Source: Apoderus coryli
Taxonomy: Eukaryota; Arthropoda; Insecta; Coleoptera; Attelabidae
DNA: 64,000 nt
Reading direction: 5' to 3'
Assembly (NCBI GenBank): GCA_911728435.2
Contig: OU452201.1
Coordinates: 6,634,001-6,698,000, forward strand
Shown here: positions 21,269 through 33,608 of the stretch, piece after piece
How positions within the stretch are numbered: position 1 is the first letter of the stretch
Layout: every line of letters starts with the position of its first letter
Notes under the pieces: generated by a model
The model's input: the letters and a program-made list of their open reading frames with translations, nothing else
Told to the model about the DNA's origin: nothing
Database searches by the model: none
Position numbers and translations under genes: made by a program

Positions 21269-23420
21269 TCTGTGAGGACCTACGTTATGAGGACCTGGTC
21301 CCCATAATGTTAAATTTGCCGTCTTAAAAGCACAGAGACAGGCGAGCTACGACCATAGAATAAATAAGCTTCGCTAACCAGAAGTTTATCTTCGTGTAAA
21401 TAGCATTGATTTGTATGGGATTTCTTGAAACTCGCGCAGATTTTGTGCGCATCATAGTATTGTTCACAATATCAAACAAGCGGGCAATAAATTCTGTACT
21501 AACAATTAAAATAGTACACAATTTCACATAAGCGGAATATTTTTAACAACTTTCGCAATAAAAAAAAATATGTTTAATTTAAAAAAACTTTATTATAATA
21601 ATATTTATTTCTGTCTCATTCGTACTCATGTACGCCGGTAGCCAAAAGTACAAAAATAAAAGTATAAAATACGTATGACTAATAATAAAAACATAATAAT
21701 AGCTACATAAATATCTACAAATCAACAATAAACAATTTAAACAAAACAGAATGACATCATTGTACAACATTATTTATACCCCGCACATTAAGGCTAATTA
21801 AATTAATTTTTTTATTGTTTGAAATATAATATCTTTCAAATATTCAACTTTACATGAATTGTGGTTTTGTGGTTAAAAAAAATGCTAAAAAAAGTTTCTT
21901 GTAAGTGTTGATATAGTTTAGATCCAAGAAAATATACAGTTACGGCAAATTTCTTGAACTCACTTGTATATCTCCGACCTTTCAATGATTTCTTGGATAA
22001 ATTATACTGCATAATAACAAAATCAGCCAAGCCTTCCTTAAAATTAGTTTTAACAAACTCAATATAATCTTCTTTATCGAATGGTCTGTTTGAAAGTTGC
22101 GGTAATTCTATCGAACTTTCTTTTAAGGTTCTGCACCTCCATTTTCAAGGCTTTTTTCTTGGATATTGCTCAGATATTCCTGGAGATATTTGCAGTTGTT
22201 CTGTAATTTAGAATTTCATCTAATACCTACATGAAGATAGAATTTGTAGTTAAAAGTAGCTTACTATCTAAAGGGTTTTTTCCAAATTCAAGTCATCAAA
22301 AACCAGAGAAGATCCATCCGATATCGTTGATGGTTGTGAAGAATCGGCACGCACTTAAAACAAATTAATTAAATATGTACATACGACTGACACAACACTC
22401 ATCAAACATTTACCTTGCTCGCTAACAACCTTTTAAAAAATAGTCGGTATGGCTTCCCTTTTGTGATTGCTGTTGCCAAAACCAGCAAACATTTTCTCCT
22501 CAAAATGTTCACTACAAACTTTGCGGTTAAACACTTTTTCCGGTTCGTTCGATATCAAGTCTAACCTGCCAATGTTTTCCACCCATTGAAGTTGCCTTGA
22601 AAATTATTTAAAAAATATAGCTAAAACATTCAACATTTTGTGTAGTGTAGGTACATTACATACCTTATTGGATCACTCGGAATTTTGAAATATCTTATTA
22701 ACTTTCCAGTTTTGTGGCTGTTGTTACTACAATAATTTGGCATTGTCTTTAACCACACCAAAGATTTATGTAGGAACATAATTATTAATCGATGCTTTCA
22801 CTAACAGTTAATTAAATAAACACTATTGTTCTTAAAACTAGAATTCAATAAATGTTATAACCAAATAACTAATAAAAATGAAAAAACGTTGAAAACTTTT
22901 TAGAAAATGGAATAAACGAATGTAAACAATCATTAATATTCGTCCATATTGGAATTTTACCCAATTCGACAGCTTGCGCACAAAATCGCGCGAACGAACA
23001 CAAAATCCCATCGAAATCGTCAAGTAAAACTTCTGGTTAGCGTAGCTTTCTTATTCTATGCTACGACCATCAATATTAAACGACGTTGGTGGTACAAGCT
23101 CATTTCAAATTTGATTTCAGAAATAGCTTAATACAAAATTGTGTCAGCTTTCAGTTTGAAATAATAAAAATAATACAAACACACATAAACTGTTGTCCTC
23201 ACAAAGATATTAAAGTCCGATTGACAAACACACTCTCGTTAACTGCAGCGCCCCCTCAGTGAATTTGAGCAAAAATTATGTAACTAAACAATCCGCAGTA
23301 ACAATACGTTAAGAGGACCTCACACAAATTTCAGTTCTTGGTACCCCCTGCACCCCCATAATGCGTAGAATGGCGTAATAAGGTCCAAACGTTATGGGGA
23401 CCGAAACGGGGGTCCTCATT
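21269..23420 (-). mobile_element. P-element/THAP-type DNA transposon relic with inverted ends
   Basis: Subterminal inverted blocks containing ggtccccataatgtt (21297-21312) and the complementary aacgttatggggacc (23388-23402), each with an adjacent gaggacc or ggtcctc, enclose a minus-strand THAP-transposase gene relic. About 2.15 kb in total, shorter than autonomous P-type elements, and the catalytic core is not recognisable. This is therefore a truncated or deleted copy. Exact termini and target-site duplication were not resolved. Confidence 0.55.
21840..22743 (-). pseudogene. THAP-domain transposase gene, N-terminal exons
   Basis: A spliced minus-strand gene relic. Exon 1 starts at ATG 22743 (MPNYCSNNSHKTGK) and ends at 22664 with donor GTATG. 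A 68-bp intron ends at acceptor AG 22596. Exon 2 (22595-22414) reads QLQWVENIGRLDL, then FNRKVCSEHF, the C-x2-H half of the THAP zinc finger with its conserved Trp, and AIPTIF, the THAP-closing AVPTIF-like motif. An in-frame TAA follows that motif. A 60-bp intron with GT/AG ends precedes a Ser-rich linker, a coiled-coil-like KKKALKMEVQNLKRKF segment and a block ending YTSEFKKFAVTVYFLGSKLY. That last block matches the region after the THAP and coiled-coil parts in P-type transposases. The first Cys pair of the finger is incomplete, and stops and frameshifts break later parts. The RNase H-like catalytic domain is absent. Confidence 0.72.
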
Positions 23421-25375
23421 TTTTTTAGCGCGCTCACAATACTTTCCCTATGGGTCAGGAAAGTAAAATCTGATGGAAAACCTTCTAGTAACGCCATCTA
23501 TGTGTCATCCAACGGACTTATTCAATAACCTAATATTTGGAGAGCTAGTCGTGCCTCGAGGCAACAGTTTATTTTGAGATGTATTAGCAAAGGAAACAGT
23601 TATTGATAATTCAATTGTTTGTTTATAGTGCTATCATATTTTTATTTAGTACCAAGTTTAACATAATAATATATCTCTAACATTTTAATATTGCATACTA
23701 AACAGAGCCGACATCTAATGAATAATAATTAGTTTAAATAAATTACGTTTTAATAAATATCAATTATAATTTTTCTCAGCATAAATCATTTCAGTTGACT
23801 AAAATAAAATTTATCTCTATCAACAAATGCAATAGTACCACATGGACGATATTGCAGGGCATTGAATTGGTTAAAGTTGTATTTTTTTAGATGCGAATAG
23901 CTCGCCATACATACACATGAAGATTGCTCGTAATCCTAATATCTCGGGCGAAATAAACAAGCCTTGCTCAAGACAAGTTTAAAAATTTAGTGAAAGAGGC
24001 TCTCATAAAATATTTCTCTTCATATCTCTAGACAACTGGTAAGAAGCATCCTTGAAACCACAATACCTTCAGATGACATGTTAAATCTTTATTTACGAAT
24101 CACTGCCACGGTGTAAACTGACATTCAACCCTGAACCGCGAGTAGTCCCATTAATAACAATCTGCCAGTTCAGGATCAAAATTTACGCCACTTTAGGCAT
24201 CAGGTTTATTTTTGATAGGAAGAAAATTTACTGAAAGCAAAAATTAAAACAAATCTCTGTGCTTCAAATTATTGACATACATTTACTCACTCTACTGAAT
24301 ATTACCCAATGCTTCAAATATTCCTCGAACAAATAGAAATATGCCGGCATGCTTTTGTGATAAACTAGGTATATATGTCAATACATAGGTATATAGGCAT
24401 TCGTACGGTTTGAAATATTTGTGTAAAACCCCCCTGAGGGGTTAAACAGGCGGGTAGCTTGTCACAACCAGTTTTTTCACTGTTCTGACCGCACACACAA
24501 ATCAACAAAAATACCCAAAATATGCTCTGCATGCCATTTGGGTTGTTGTAAATCATTTACACTCTCTAATAATAATAATATCTGTCTTCATCTGCTTCTG
24601 GGATTCTACAGGGTGAACTTAGTATTTCGGTAGAACATAATATTATAGAATGAGGAATTCCGTTTCGTAATTGCTCATTTCTTTTACAAATGGTTATGTA
24701 TTGTCTGACAACGATAAGAAAGAAAGAATGTATTATGTTGATATGCATATATTCTTCATCGTTGTCATATGTATTGATATCTTCAGTGTTTCCTTTGTGA
24801 ATTGATTTCAGATCGTGGATTTCTAGGATCCTGTGATCCATATTACGATCCATGATTCGCCATCCTCCAGTTAGAAAAGAAGCCATAATTTTATAGAAAA
24901 TAATGATAGTATTCATTTATTAAAAAACTACTTTTAGGTGTCAGATTCCCAATGTTTTCGCTAACACAATATCACGGTCAAAATATACTATATTAGTGAA
25001 TGTGTTCAATATTTACCTACGCATATTTTGCCTTTACAGTATTTATTGTATACTCAATAATAAAAGAACAGCTAAAAGGTCTCAATTATATAAGTCTTTA
25101 CGTACCTATACATTGTGTTTGTCACAGGAAAGAAAATTTTGTTTGTAAATACTACAATACCGATAAGCAGGTAATTCTTCCAAAACCTGAAAAAAAAATC
25201 ACACAATGACAGAGTACAGATGTTTTAAACGGAAAAAGGCGCACGGATGTATCAGGGTGAAACATTTACCTTTTAATTACGATAAAACCACATTTTTCAT
25301 CTACTAATATATATGTTTCGGAGCCTCAATAAAATATCCCAATTACAAAAATACTTATTCAATCAAAATGTAAAC
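23421..25375. other. No recognisable gene
   Basis: About 2 kb. The stretch 23471-23515 repeats nearly exactly at 60563-60606. An (AAT)n run at 24569-24582 next to agacag and a nearby acagggtg word look like transposon edges. No motif-bearing frames. Confidence 0.4.
23471..23515. repeat. Repeat shared with 60.6 kb
   Basis: ttctagtaacgccatctatg within a near-identical 44-base block that recurs at 60563-60606. The second copy lies just upstream of a mariner N-terminal fragment, so it may be part of that mariner's 5' end. Confidence 0.55.
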
Positions 25376-25379
25376 AGTC

Positions 25380-25527
25380 AACACAAAAATTCTTTCAAAT
25401 TCTTGTCGGACTTTTCGTAATATTGCCCGAGATGTCTGTCTACAGGCTTGAGTTATTCTAGTTTTGAAGTTATCCATGTCTTCTGGCAAAGCTTTATAAA
25501 CGTCAGTCCAGTGGCGTTAAGAATAGA
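25380..25527 (-). pseudogene. Tc3-like transposase C-terminal fragment
   Basis: Reading down from 25527 one frame gives DVYKALPEDMDNFKTRITQA followed by CRQTSRAILRKVRQEFER. This is the helical C-terminal stretch of the insect Tc3-like transposases, normally found after the PPRSCDLTPLDFFLWG block. That catalytic block is absent and the frame runs out immediately on both sides, so only about 45 codons survive. Confidence 0.6.
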
Positions 25528-25689
25528 GTTCTTGCATCAGTTAATGGACAACGGTAGAAATAGTGAAAGCAACAAATTGTATGTTAAATTGAATGATCCG
25601 TTTTACTGGGCTGAGATATTATCCTCAATGTATGTCAGTGTTTTACTTGAAGATAGCCTTAAGTTTCGTATAGCTTCAATATATTAAAA

Positions 25690-26297
25690 AAAAATCGGTT
25701 GTGTCGCCCCAAAACTTTCCCTTTCCTCCTGTGGGAAAGTAAAACAGTAGGTAAGAACTGATCTTTTCAATCACTAATTTTATCCCGCGTGCGCTAATTT
25801 TGCAAAACTCATTTTTTCAGTCCATTGAGATGCTAATACCTCTAAGGAATTAAGGAATATATTTATACACATCAGTTCAACTGATGTGAGTGGTAAAACG
25901 AATTCTTACACTAATCAACCCATGACTAAATATATAACAGACATTGTAAAAATATACTTCTAAAATAAAAAATAAGGTAAAGAATTAGAATTCTATATAG
26001 AGGGTCTAAAGAAAAATATTTTTTTCACAATAATACCCTTGATTTTTTTCTTTATGCATCTTTCTTTTCTTTCTAAAATTTACTTCTTTTTATAGTATAA
26101 AGATTCTGAATTGGATCAATTTAGTTGAAGAACAAAAAATGGGTATCAAAAGAACGACCGACCGACAGTTGATGTACAAAAGTACCGTTCATTCCAAATA
26201 AAACAATTAAATAATAGGTACCTATTTAATGATATTACAAGATGGTCTTGATTTAGGTATAGGCTTGGATTCAGAGCTCAATTGTCAGAAAGACAAA
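25690..26297. other. No recognisable feature
   Basis: AT-rich; the leading atcggttgtgtcgccccaa is similar to a word at 29230-29249, which may mark one end of a shared repeat. Confidence 0.35.
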
Positions 26298-26447
26298 GCA
26301 AGATGATGGCATATGCATCCTTTTTTAATATTGTAGCGTTTTTCGGGCTCCGTAGTGTGAAATAATAACGTGCTTTAATTAAAACTAACAATATTACACG
26401 ACGTTACAATATTAAAAACTGATGCATATGCCGTTATCTTGCTGTTC
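26298..26447. repeat. Foldback repeat with about 45-base arms
   Basis: The arm at 26298-26341 (agcaagatgatggcatatgc and onward through tttaatattgtagcg) is the near complement of 26402-26447 (cgttacaatattaaaa to gcatatgccgttatcttgct). Loop about 60 bases. A small MITE or solo foldback; no coding content. Confidence 0.65.
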
Positions 26448-29244
26448 TCAACTATTAACTGTCTTCTGTACGTGTTACGTTGGCTATATATATGATTGGC
26501 CTTCTTTCTTGAACACTTCCAGTGAGTAATCGAATTTCCTCCAACTTTCTAGATCAATACCAAATTAACACAATAGTTTTCTCGAAGTGCATGTTGAATA
26601 TTTACAACAGCACGTCTATTTTATAAAATTCCTGGATAATATCCAAACTGGTACGCACGGAAACCACTTGAACAATTTTTTTTCTGGGTTATCTTGAACA
26701 GCAAGCTGACATGGATATCCCATAGTCAGAGGGTAGTATCGAAGTGGCCAAAGATCTTCTGACAAATCAAACTTCAAAGACAAATGGTTGATTGGGATTT
26801 ACACCTTCGGAAAACCTAGAATCCATAACAGTTCAGTGGTCTAATTGTTCTATTCTATTCAAAATTGATCTGGCTGCTGATTCTGCTTTGGATCAGATGA
26901 GAATTTATACGCAACGACGCGGCGACTTAGGAGTGCACAAAAAATTAAAGAGAACTTCAAAAAAAAATGCTTTTGAAGTTTAGGTAAATTGTCATGTTTA
27001 ACTTACACCCAATAATGCTTCTATTGAGTTCATTGTTATATTTGTTTCATTGATTTATATGTACTTACAGAAAAAGACGATAAGCTTTCTCTCGAGCATA
27101 GACTTATTACTGGCCCTCCATGTACAATAAACAGTCTTAAATTAAACCATTAAATGGATTATGTCACAAATTTAAAATATTTGTCGACGTATTTTCACTT
27201 TCAGGCATAAAATAACATCAATACCAGCCAAACTGAGAGATGTATTACATTGAAATTACTTTCTCCATTTTAAACTAGGTATTAGTGAATTACTTAGGTA
27301 TTTATTTTAAAGTGTATTTGCATGAAAATGTACGAGGTATAATCATAATCACTTGACAGGTTGGGTTGGTTTAGGAAGTTTTTTTTTAAATGTATTGTTT
27401 CAAAACGAAAATTGCATTTCCATGAACAAACTCTTGATCTTCCCAAATAAGAGATAAGAAAGTTAATTCAAATCCATCCGAATTCCAATAAAATTCGTTA
27501 AATAAACATAGAAATTAAATTAGGCAATGAATTGAAACATTTCAGTCGAAAGTTGATGTTTTCCATCACCTTAAATTTGATTATTAACACATTTTGCACA
27601 CCTTCATCATCGAATTCACTATAGGCCTCAAGTCTATGTCAAATTTGAATGTCAACCCCATCAAATATTCGCTGTGAAATGATTCACTGCATAATCGATG
27701 CATTATGGGGTAGTATATGCTACTGTACAACTACATATTGGCAAAGGGAAAATTGAAATAGAAAATTTACAAATGGTATTATGTGGAGAGGGTGCACAAA
27801 TAAATATAGATCTTAAATAAAAACATACGAGGGGATGTAAATAATATCTACTGCTGAGGACCTAGCGTCACCTGACGTCAGAGCCTCACCGTCGAAATAA
27901 TGACATGCACCAAACTGTTTTTTTAAATATTGAAGAGTAGGGAAGAGTGGCCAAAGAGGGCTATTTACGTGCCAAACGACTTTGCTTTTGGTTGCTTGCT
28001 GTGGTTTCTAGAGTTGATCAAAATGTGAATTACCCGAAATTGGTATGATTGTCTATCTTTTAGAATGATACGCCAATGTAAAAGGATATTATTTGATATG
28101 GAAAACAACTCTTAACTATTACTCTTGTTGGTATACTATACATATTGTATATCGATCAAATGTCACGTGATAGCGTCACTTCACGCCCTATTTGCTATTA
28201 CTACCACTCTATTAAGTATGTTATATTTATTGTATTTGCCCAAAAGTACTTTGATTGTGTAATACAGTCGACTTACAAATAAATACATTCTGAGACTATG
28301 GCAATGGTTTTGCAGACTAGATAATACCGACATGACGCATACCTATATTAACCATAATTTCTGCAAGTGTGAATTCAACTGTATTCCTGAGAGTCTTAAG
28401 AATGGCCCATGTATCACGATTTGAATCCCCCAACCCAAAAAATGCCGTTGCATCATTATTCCCTAACTCGACAATTTCAGGATTTTGTTAACACATTTAC
28501 TGTGTTCTGGGTCTGTTAATCAAACGTCATGATCCTTGAACGCCATCCAGAATCACACCTAGCCACTATCAGTTATGTATAACAATCAGAGATATAGAGG
28601 GAGAATGAGCCATGACGAATGCGCATACGATTCTCGAAGGATCAAACGGGCGCCGCCATGTTCCTCTATTGTTGTGCCAACTGTGGGAAAACAAATCTGG
28701 TGTTATACTACGCTTCGTCTATTAAAGCGGGAATTTTAAATTCAGACCAATAAGAGGCCTCTGTTTTAATAGACTTTAGGAACCTTAATTCTCAAGTCAA
28801 AATGACAAACTACAATCAAGTCTGTTTTTTTAACTACAACTTATGATTTCAAGGCCACTAAAACAGAAAATTACTTTGGATGTTTTAAATATTTCCTGGA
28901 AATTGAAAATTGAATACAAATTAAATGGAGAATTAAACCTAAAAAACAAAATAAATCTAATATTAAACTTTTTGGCAAACCACATTGAATAAGTAACATT
29001 TCGCGCGCATATCTATTTTAATAACGTCCCGGCAAAATTTTTAATCGCCTATTTTGTTAATACGGTAACTTAAATATAGATTTTAATTTTTGCCGTCGAT
29101 CGAAAAAACATTATTAACATTACTGCATGCCAGAGTGTCTCAATACAAATTTAGCAACACGCCACAACAATTTTGAATTACACTTACTGATGGCGTACGT
29201 CGAACCTTAATCATTACAGTAATAAAAAAAATCGGATGTGTGGC
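26448..29244. other. No recognisable gene in 2.8 kb
   Basis: Scanned for RT, transposase, THAP, RNase H and zinc-finger motifs on both strands without success. The 63-codon frame at 26792-26983 has ordinary-looking composition but no recognisable domain. Nothing supports a host exon. Confidence 0.4.
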
Positions 29245-29310
29245 CCCAAGATATAATATAATCTAAAATATATGACCTGCGTAACGAAACAAAATTTGAA
29301 TAACTATTAT
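29228..29310 (+). repeat. Dispersed repeat, copy 2 of the atatatgacctg family
   Basis: Matches 20085-20150 in the same orientation (tatatgacctgcgtaacgaa), then a TAT/TTA-rich tract. Confidence 0.6.
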
Positions 29311-29394
29311 TATTATAATTCTATTATTTGCAAAAAGTTGAAGTTAGTTAGTTGCCCGTTTTTCTCACTGTTAATAAATCGGCGTTTTCCAAAA

Positions 29395-30091
29395 GGTGGG
29401 TATCATAATATCATCGTATTGGTTCTGACAGTGACAGTCACTTACGCTGTCGAATTTGGAAAGTTGAGTACACTAGTAACAGGTTGGTTCCAACACGTTT
29501 TATTGGTTTCGAGAAACGTTAAAAACCCGTATTGATAAACGTCAAACATGCGATTCGCTTAGTACGTTATTTTAACAAGATAATGCCTGTTATAGTTTCG
29601 TAAGGAAAATACGACAATAAGACGTTTTTTTTTCTATTACTTAAAATTAATTTATTATGCGTTGGTTTTAACGTATAAAAGACGTTAATTTTATTAGACC
29701 TATTAATAACCTAATAATATAATATTAATAATAATAATATAATAATAATAGATCGACTTTATTGGACTCATACAATTTGCCCAAAAATACAAAAAAAAAT
29801 CTAATTCTATAATAAAACAATACAATATAACAATATATGAATGCAGGGCGAAATCTAGCCAAGGCTACTCTTAAAACGTTAAAAAAACGTATTGTAATAT
29901 AATAAATTCGTCATATTAACCTAAAAGTTTTCTTAAGTTAGATTTTGGCCAGAAATATTCGTATTAAAAACGTTGAATTAAAACGGTGTTATTTTGTACC
30001 AAAATAAAACGGTTATTTTTGAAACGTACACGTTTAATCAACCGATGACGCGTTGATTTTACGGGTAAAAAACGTATGTGTGTTTACTGGG
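29395..30091 (+). mobile_element. ACGT-rich TIR element, 5'-incomplete copy
   Basis: Homologous to the right half of the 37,610-38,681 element, from ttggttctgacagtgacagt to the terminal acgtatgtgtgtttactggg ending at 30091. It has many AACGTT and AAACGT words. Relative to the other copy it carries an extra AT-rich block at about 29707-29870 (an inserted LINE tail) and lacks the whole left third including the left terminus. Non-coding. Confidence 0.8.
29707..29870 (-). mobile_element. LINE 3'-end insertion inside the ACGT-rich element
   Basis: A block absent from the sister copy at 38.4 kb. On the minus strand it ends tccaataaagtcgatct followed by an irregular ATT/ATA tail, the same AATAAA-(ATT)n layout as other LINE ends here. 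It identifies an extremely 5'-truncated LINE insertion by comparison of filled and empty sites. Confidence 0.6.
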
Positions 30092-31670
30092 ACAGACTTC
30101 TATCTGGAAATGGTCTTCATCGTCTCGAGTGACTTCAAAATGGTTATTTCACAATACTTTCCCCGAGTTTGTCATAGAACAGATAAAAAGCCCCGCAGGG
30201 GGATGGTATAATTTAATGAAATTTTAATATTTCTTAATGTATATGCTGTAAAGAGTCATAAACAGACTGGCCACCAGTAAACCCGTTGGACCAAAATTTT
30301 GACAGGTGTCATTTACAGACTAATTTTTGAAGTACGTTGGAAATTGTTCTTTAGAAAAGGTTCTCTACACTTATTTCGAGCCAGTTAAGTTTTCGTAAAA
30401 TACGTTAGTTATTTTGGCAGTAAAGTCTAAATCACAAATCATGTGAGCTTCTTGGCATTGAAAGATTGAATGCAATCTGACAAATCCTAATTCAAAATTA
30501 CTCTTTTCTCAATGACCAGCCTCTAGAGTTTTAATCTCTTTAATCTAACGACGTGGAAGAAGATTATTTAAACTCTTTTATTGCTGAGATCATTTTCAAC
30601 ACCCTGTATATGCATTGATTCATGGTGTTCATTAAAACGATCGTAAAACACCGAAACTCATTTTTAGACCTTCAAACTTATTTCACCCCCACCTTTCACC
30701 CCTCTACGCATTGTGAGTATCCTTCATATCCTAATACGCTTCTGCTATAATATATCCCTTTCTCTCCCATCCAATCCCCACACTGCCCCTGTACGCCTTT
30801 TCTCCAAAACAAACCCCAAAGCCATCACCCGTTAACGTTTATTATACGGGCATCGCGACGCCGCCGACGCCGTCGTCGAGTGACGTCGTTTCTAGTCTAA
30901 CCACGTGTCACATATTTTATCATCACTGGGGCTTGTCAACGTATGGATCAAAATAGACCAATTGCACCACAATATTTCCTGACCCATGTCAAACAGAAAC
31001 AACTTGAAAGGCAGTTAAATGTATTTTTAATTAGATGCTTAGTAATGGAATTACTAAAAACCTAAAGAAACACCATTGATATTGCTACACATGACAAACT
31101 TTGACAGCTGCCAAAGAAGTTATTTGGAGTACCGGATTCAAATTTGGGCGTCACATTCGGTATGTGTAACATTGAACATTTGCGACAATGGTTCATGATA
31201 ATCATCGTGTCCCAAATATCAAACGTATACCGCAAATTACTTGTAAACCTTATTAATTAATCTTAGTTTACTAGGTTCCATTTTTGTACGTCCATATCGT
31301 AGAATCGAAAGTTATAAATTATAAGCCTACACATAATAACCAATATGTAGACGTGCTAATAAAAATGAAAGCTCTTACTATGATCTTCTATTCAGTAATA
31401 TCTCGTCAATGAAGTAAGTCAAGTCCAGATTAACTGTTTTTAAAGTAAAGGCATCGAGGATGTTTTCAATAAACTCCGAGCGTTATCTGATTTTAAATAC
31501 TGAAAAATAAGAGAAAAGATAATTGCACAATAGTCTTAGATAGAACTTTCTAGTGCAAAAACATACCACTAACTAATGTGTCCGAATAGAGTCGATCCGT
31601 TCCGAGAGATAATAGCGGGATAATAAATAAAAAAATATCCTTCTTTTTCGCTCTTTTCGTTCTGTGTATA
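30092..31670. other. No gene; short GC-rich patch at 30855-30905
   Basis: Mostly AT-rich. The patch gcgacgccgccgacgccgtc near 30855, continuing to gtgacgtcg, is unusually CpG-rich and internally repetitive (GACGCC units). One word accctgtat lies at 30602. No supported gene. Confidence 0.35.
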
Positions 31671-31674
31671 TGTA

Positions 31675-31872
31675 TATATGTGTGTTGGCCAGATTGACTC
31701 CTGGTTGCTGGGCAACGGGACCAGCGCTTTCGGGCCCACAGGATCGATAAGCGGAAGGTTTCGGAATAGCCCGATCATCAACAACAACGCAAGATGTGTA
31801 GAAGCGAGAACACAAGCAAATCTCTATCCATTCCCTATCCCTAGTAGACTAGAACGCAATTTAATATCATAA
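31675..31872. other. Unassigned, less AT-rich open stretch
   Basis: This stretch, at near-balanced base composition, is open on both strands: 64 codons on plus from 31678 and about 70 on minus. It stands out from its AT-rich surroundings and could be a captured exon or part of an unrecognised element. I recognise no domain in either frame and assign no function. Confidence 0.25.
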
Positions 31873-33205
31873 TATAGTGGCGTATTTGGATCATCACGAT
31901 ATACAAGGGCCTAGGGAAATTTTGCATACCAGATAATTATACTAAATTAGTTGTAACGACGTAGGTAATATTAAATGGAAGAACTTTATATTTTTTTTTA
32001 GGAAAAATAAATGAATTAACATATTATTACTCAGTTTGAGTTGCCAAAGGTGTTCTCTGAATATCTCCTAGATAGCCAAAAGCCCCTTAAGGCAAGAAAC
32101 AGAAAGATTGATAAATGTTGATCAAGTATTCAACAAAAAAGCCCGCGGATTCACAGTGGTTATATTGCCACCAAAGCAAAGTGAGTAAAACAGTGTAAGC
32201 TGGCGCCATCTAGTGTAGCTGCTGTGACGGTCTGACATTTCTGTCGCAACACTATAATGATCCGCAAAACGGTCTCCTATTTTGTTTTTTGCTTTGTGTT
32301 TATCTAACTAAGAAACAATGTTTAAATCCTTCTTTTTTAGCTTTTGACTGGGTCTACAAACGTCATTTTTTATTAAAAATCGAGTGATCGTAGTTTGTCT
32401 TAGGTAAATCGATTAGAATTTGAAGCAAAATCTCAATATTCAATAATATATAGGATATTCCTTTGGAAACAATCAAAATTGGACATTTTCCGAAATTAGC
32501 CCAAAATATTAAAATGAAATATTTGTTAAACAAAAAAAGGGTAACTAAGTGAAGAAGTATAACAACTGATAGTGGCAGATGGTATCGCGGCGGCAGGTCC
32601 GCACGAGCGCGGGCCCCAGCTGGCCCCTCAGGTGCCCCTCACCTGCCATAAGTACACACACACAATTTTATAAATACACCGTGTGCGTTTCTCTTTCCGA
32701 CATCTTGAGTCAAATAACAACAAGACACAAAGAGCGCGCGCAGTAAGCTTTGTATAGCTGCTACTACGTACTACTACCGATATAATATTTGACATAATGA
32801 GGTAAATAAATTAGTTGGATAAAACGTCTTTTGTATACTTTATTTTGCACTTAATTATGATAATTCAATGAGTTTTTTTTTCCGTCATGCAATTGCCCTA
32901 TAGGACCTACATACCTGGCAGGACCTATTTAATTTTTCACCCTTTAAAAGCAGGGTCCATAGGATCATCATGAATGTACAAATTATATGAATGCCCACTT
33001 AAAGAATTTGTCATGTTTCCCAGGATATTCGTCGATTTATTAAAAAATTTCAAGACATCGGTTCGGTGGTAGACCAAAAAAGGAAAGTTAGAGTCGTAAA
33101 AGCTTCTTAGGCTTATAAAATTCAAATAACACAGGAACTAAAGCCTTTCATGCATTCGTTAATTCGATTCAATTCTTTGAATGTGTTTTTTTAAAATAAG
33201 CAAAA
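31873..33205. other. No gene; strong GC-rich patch at 32580-32650
   Basis: Contains a short very GC-rich segment (gcggcggcaggtccgcacga onward to ctcacctgcc at 32646) with ggcaggt and acctgcc as imperfect inverted arms. About 25 bases downstream lies ttttataaatac, a TATA-like word. Whether this is a promoter is unproven. The remaining sequence has no motif-bearing frame. Confidence 0.35.
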
Positions 33206-33214
33206 CTAGTCGTA

Positions 33215-33345
33215 TTTGGCGTGAGGAAAATTCACGACTGATTGTTTTATTGAGAGGAAAATATCCTGGAAAAATTATTACAAGAAATTGTGATGTTAAT
33301 TCAACATTATGTGATCTTACATTGTTTTCTTAGGGCCTGGTCTAT
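33215..33345 (+). pseudogene. Tc3-like transposase fragment, second copy of the deleted form
   Basis: IWREENSRLIVLLRGKYPGK and IITRNCDVNS mirror the 4.97-5.13 kb fragment, including the same join between the FWGEENPRVI block and the LRGKFPGKIIT block. Nucleotide identity is high through attattacaagaaattgtga. TAG follows LFS. Evidence for a family of internally deleted elements. Confidence 0.6.
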
Positions 33346-33608
33346 ATAACAAAAATCGAACCTCATTTCTGTAAAAATGTCATCAACATTTTAGACAACT
33401 GTGAAGCAGTAAGAGCTGATAATTTCTCAGATATTATTTATCCCATTTAGATGCGAAAACTGATAATTTTTTTTATAAGCCGTTCAATTTTAAAGGCTTT
33501 TATTGAAAAAAACAAACACAGCAAATTAACAATCATCCATCAACTTTATACCTACTAAGAATTAATCAGATCTTCTATCCTCAGTTTAGTGAAGTAATTT
33601 CGATCAAA

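Noticed and set aside
23960..24010. LINE C-terminal fragment (FKNLVKEALIKY)
   Set aside because: A dozen residues similar to a LINE C-terminus but no flanking support on either side.
24569..24620. Minus-strand LINE 3' end
   Set aside because: The (AAT)n run is short, no AATAAA abuts it, and no coding remnant follows; too weak to list as an element.
30855..30905. CpG island promoter
   Set aside because: Only about 50 bases with simple GACGCC-like internal repetition and no downstream gene.
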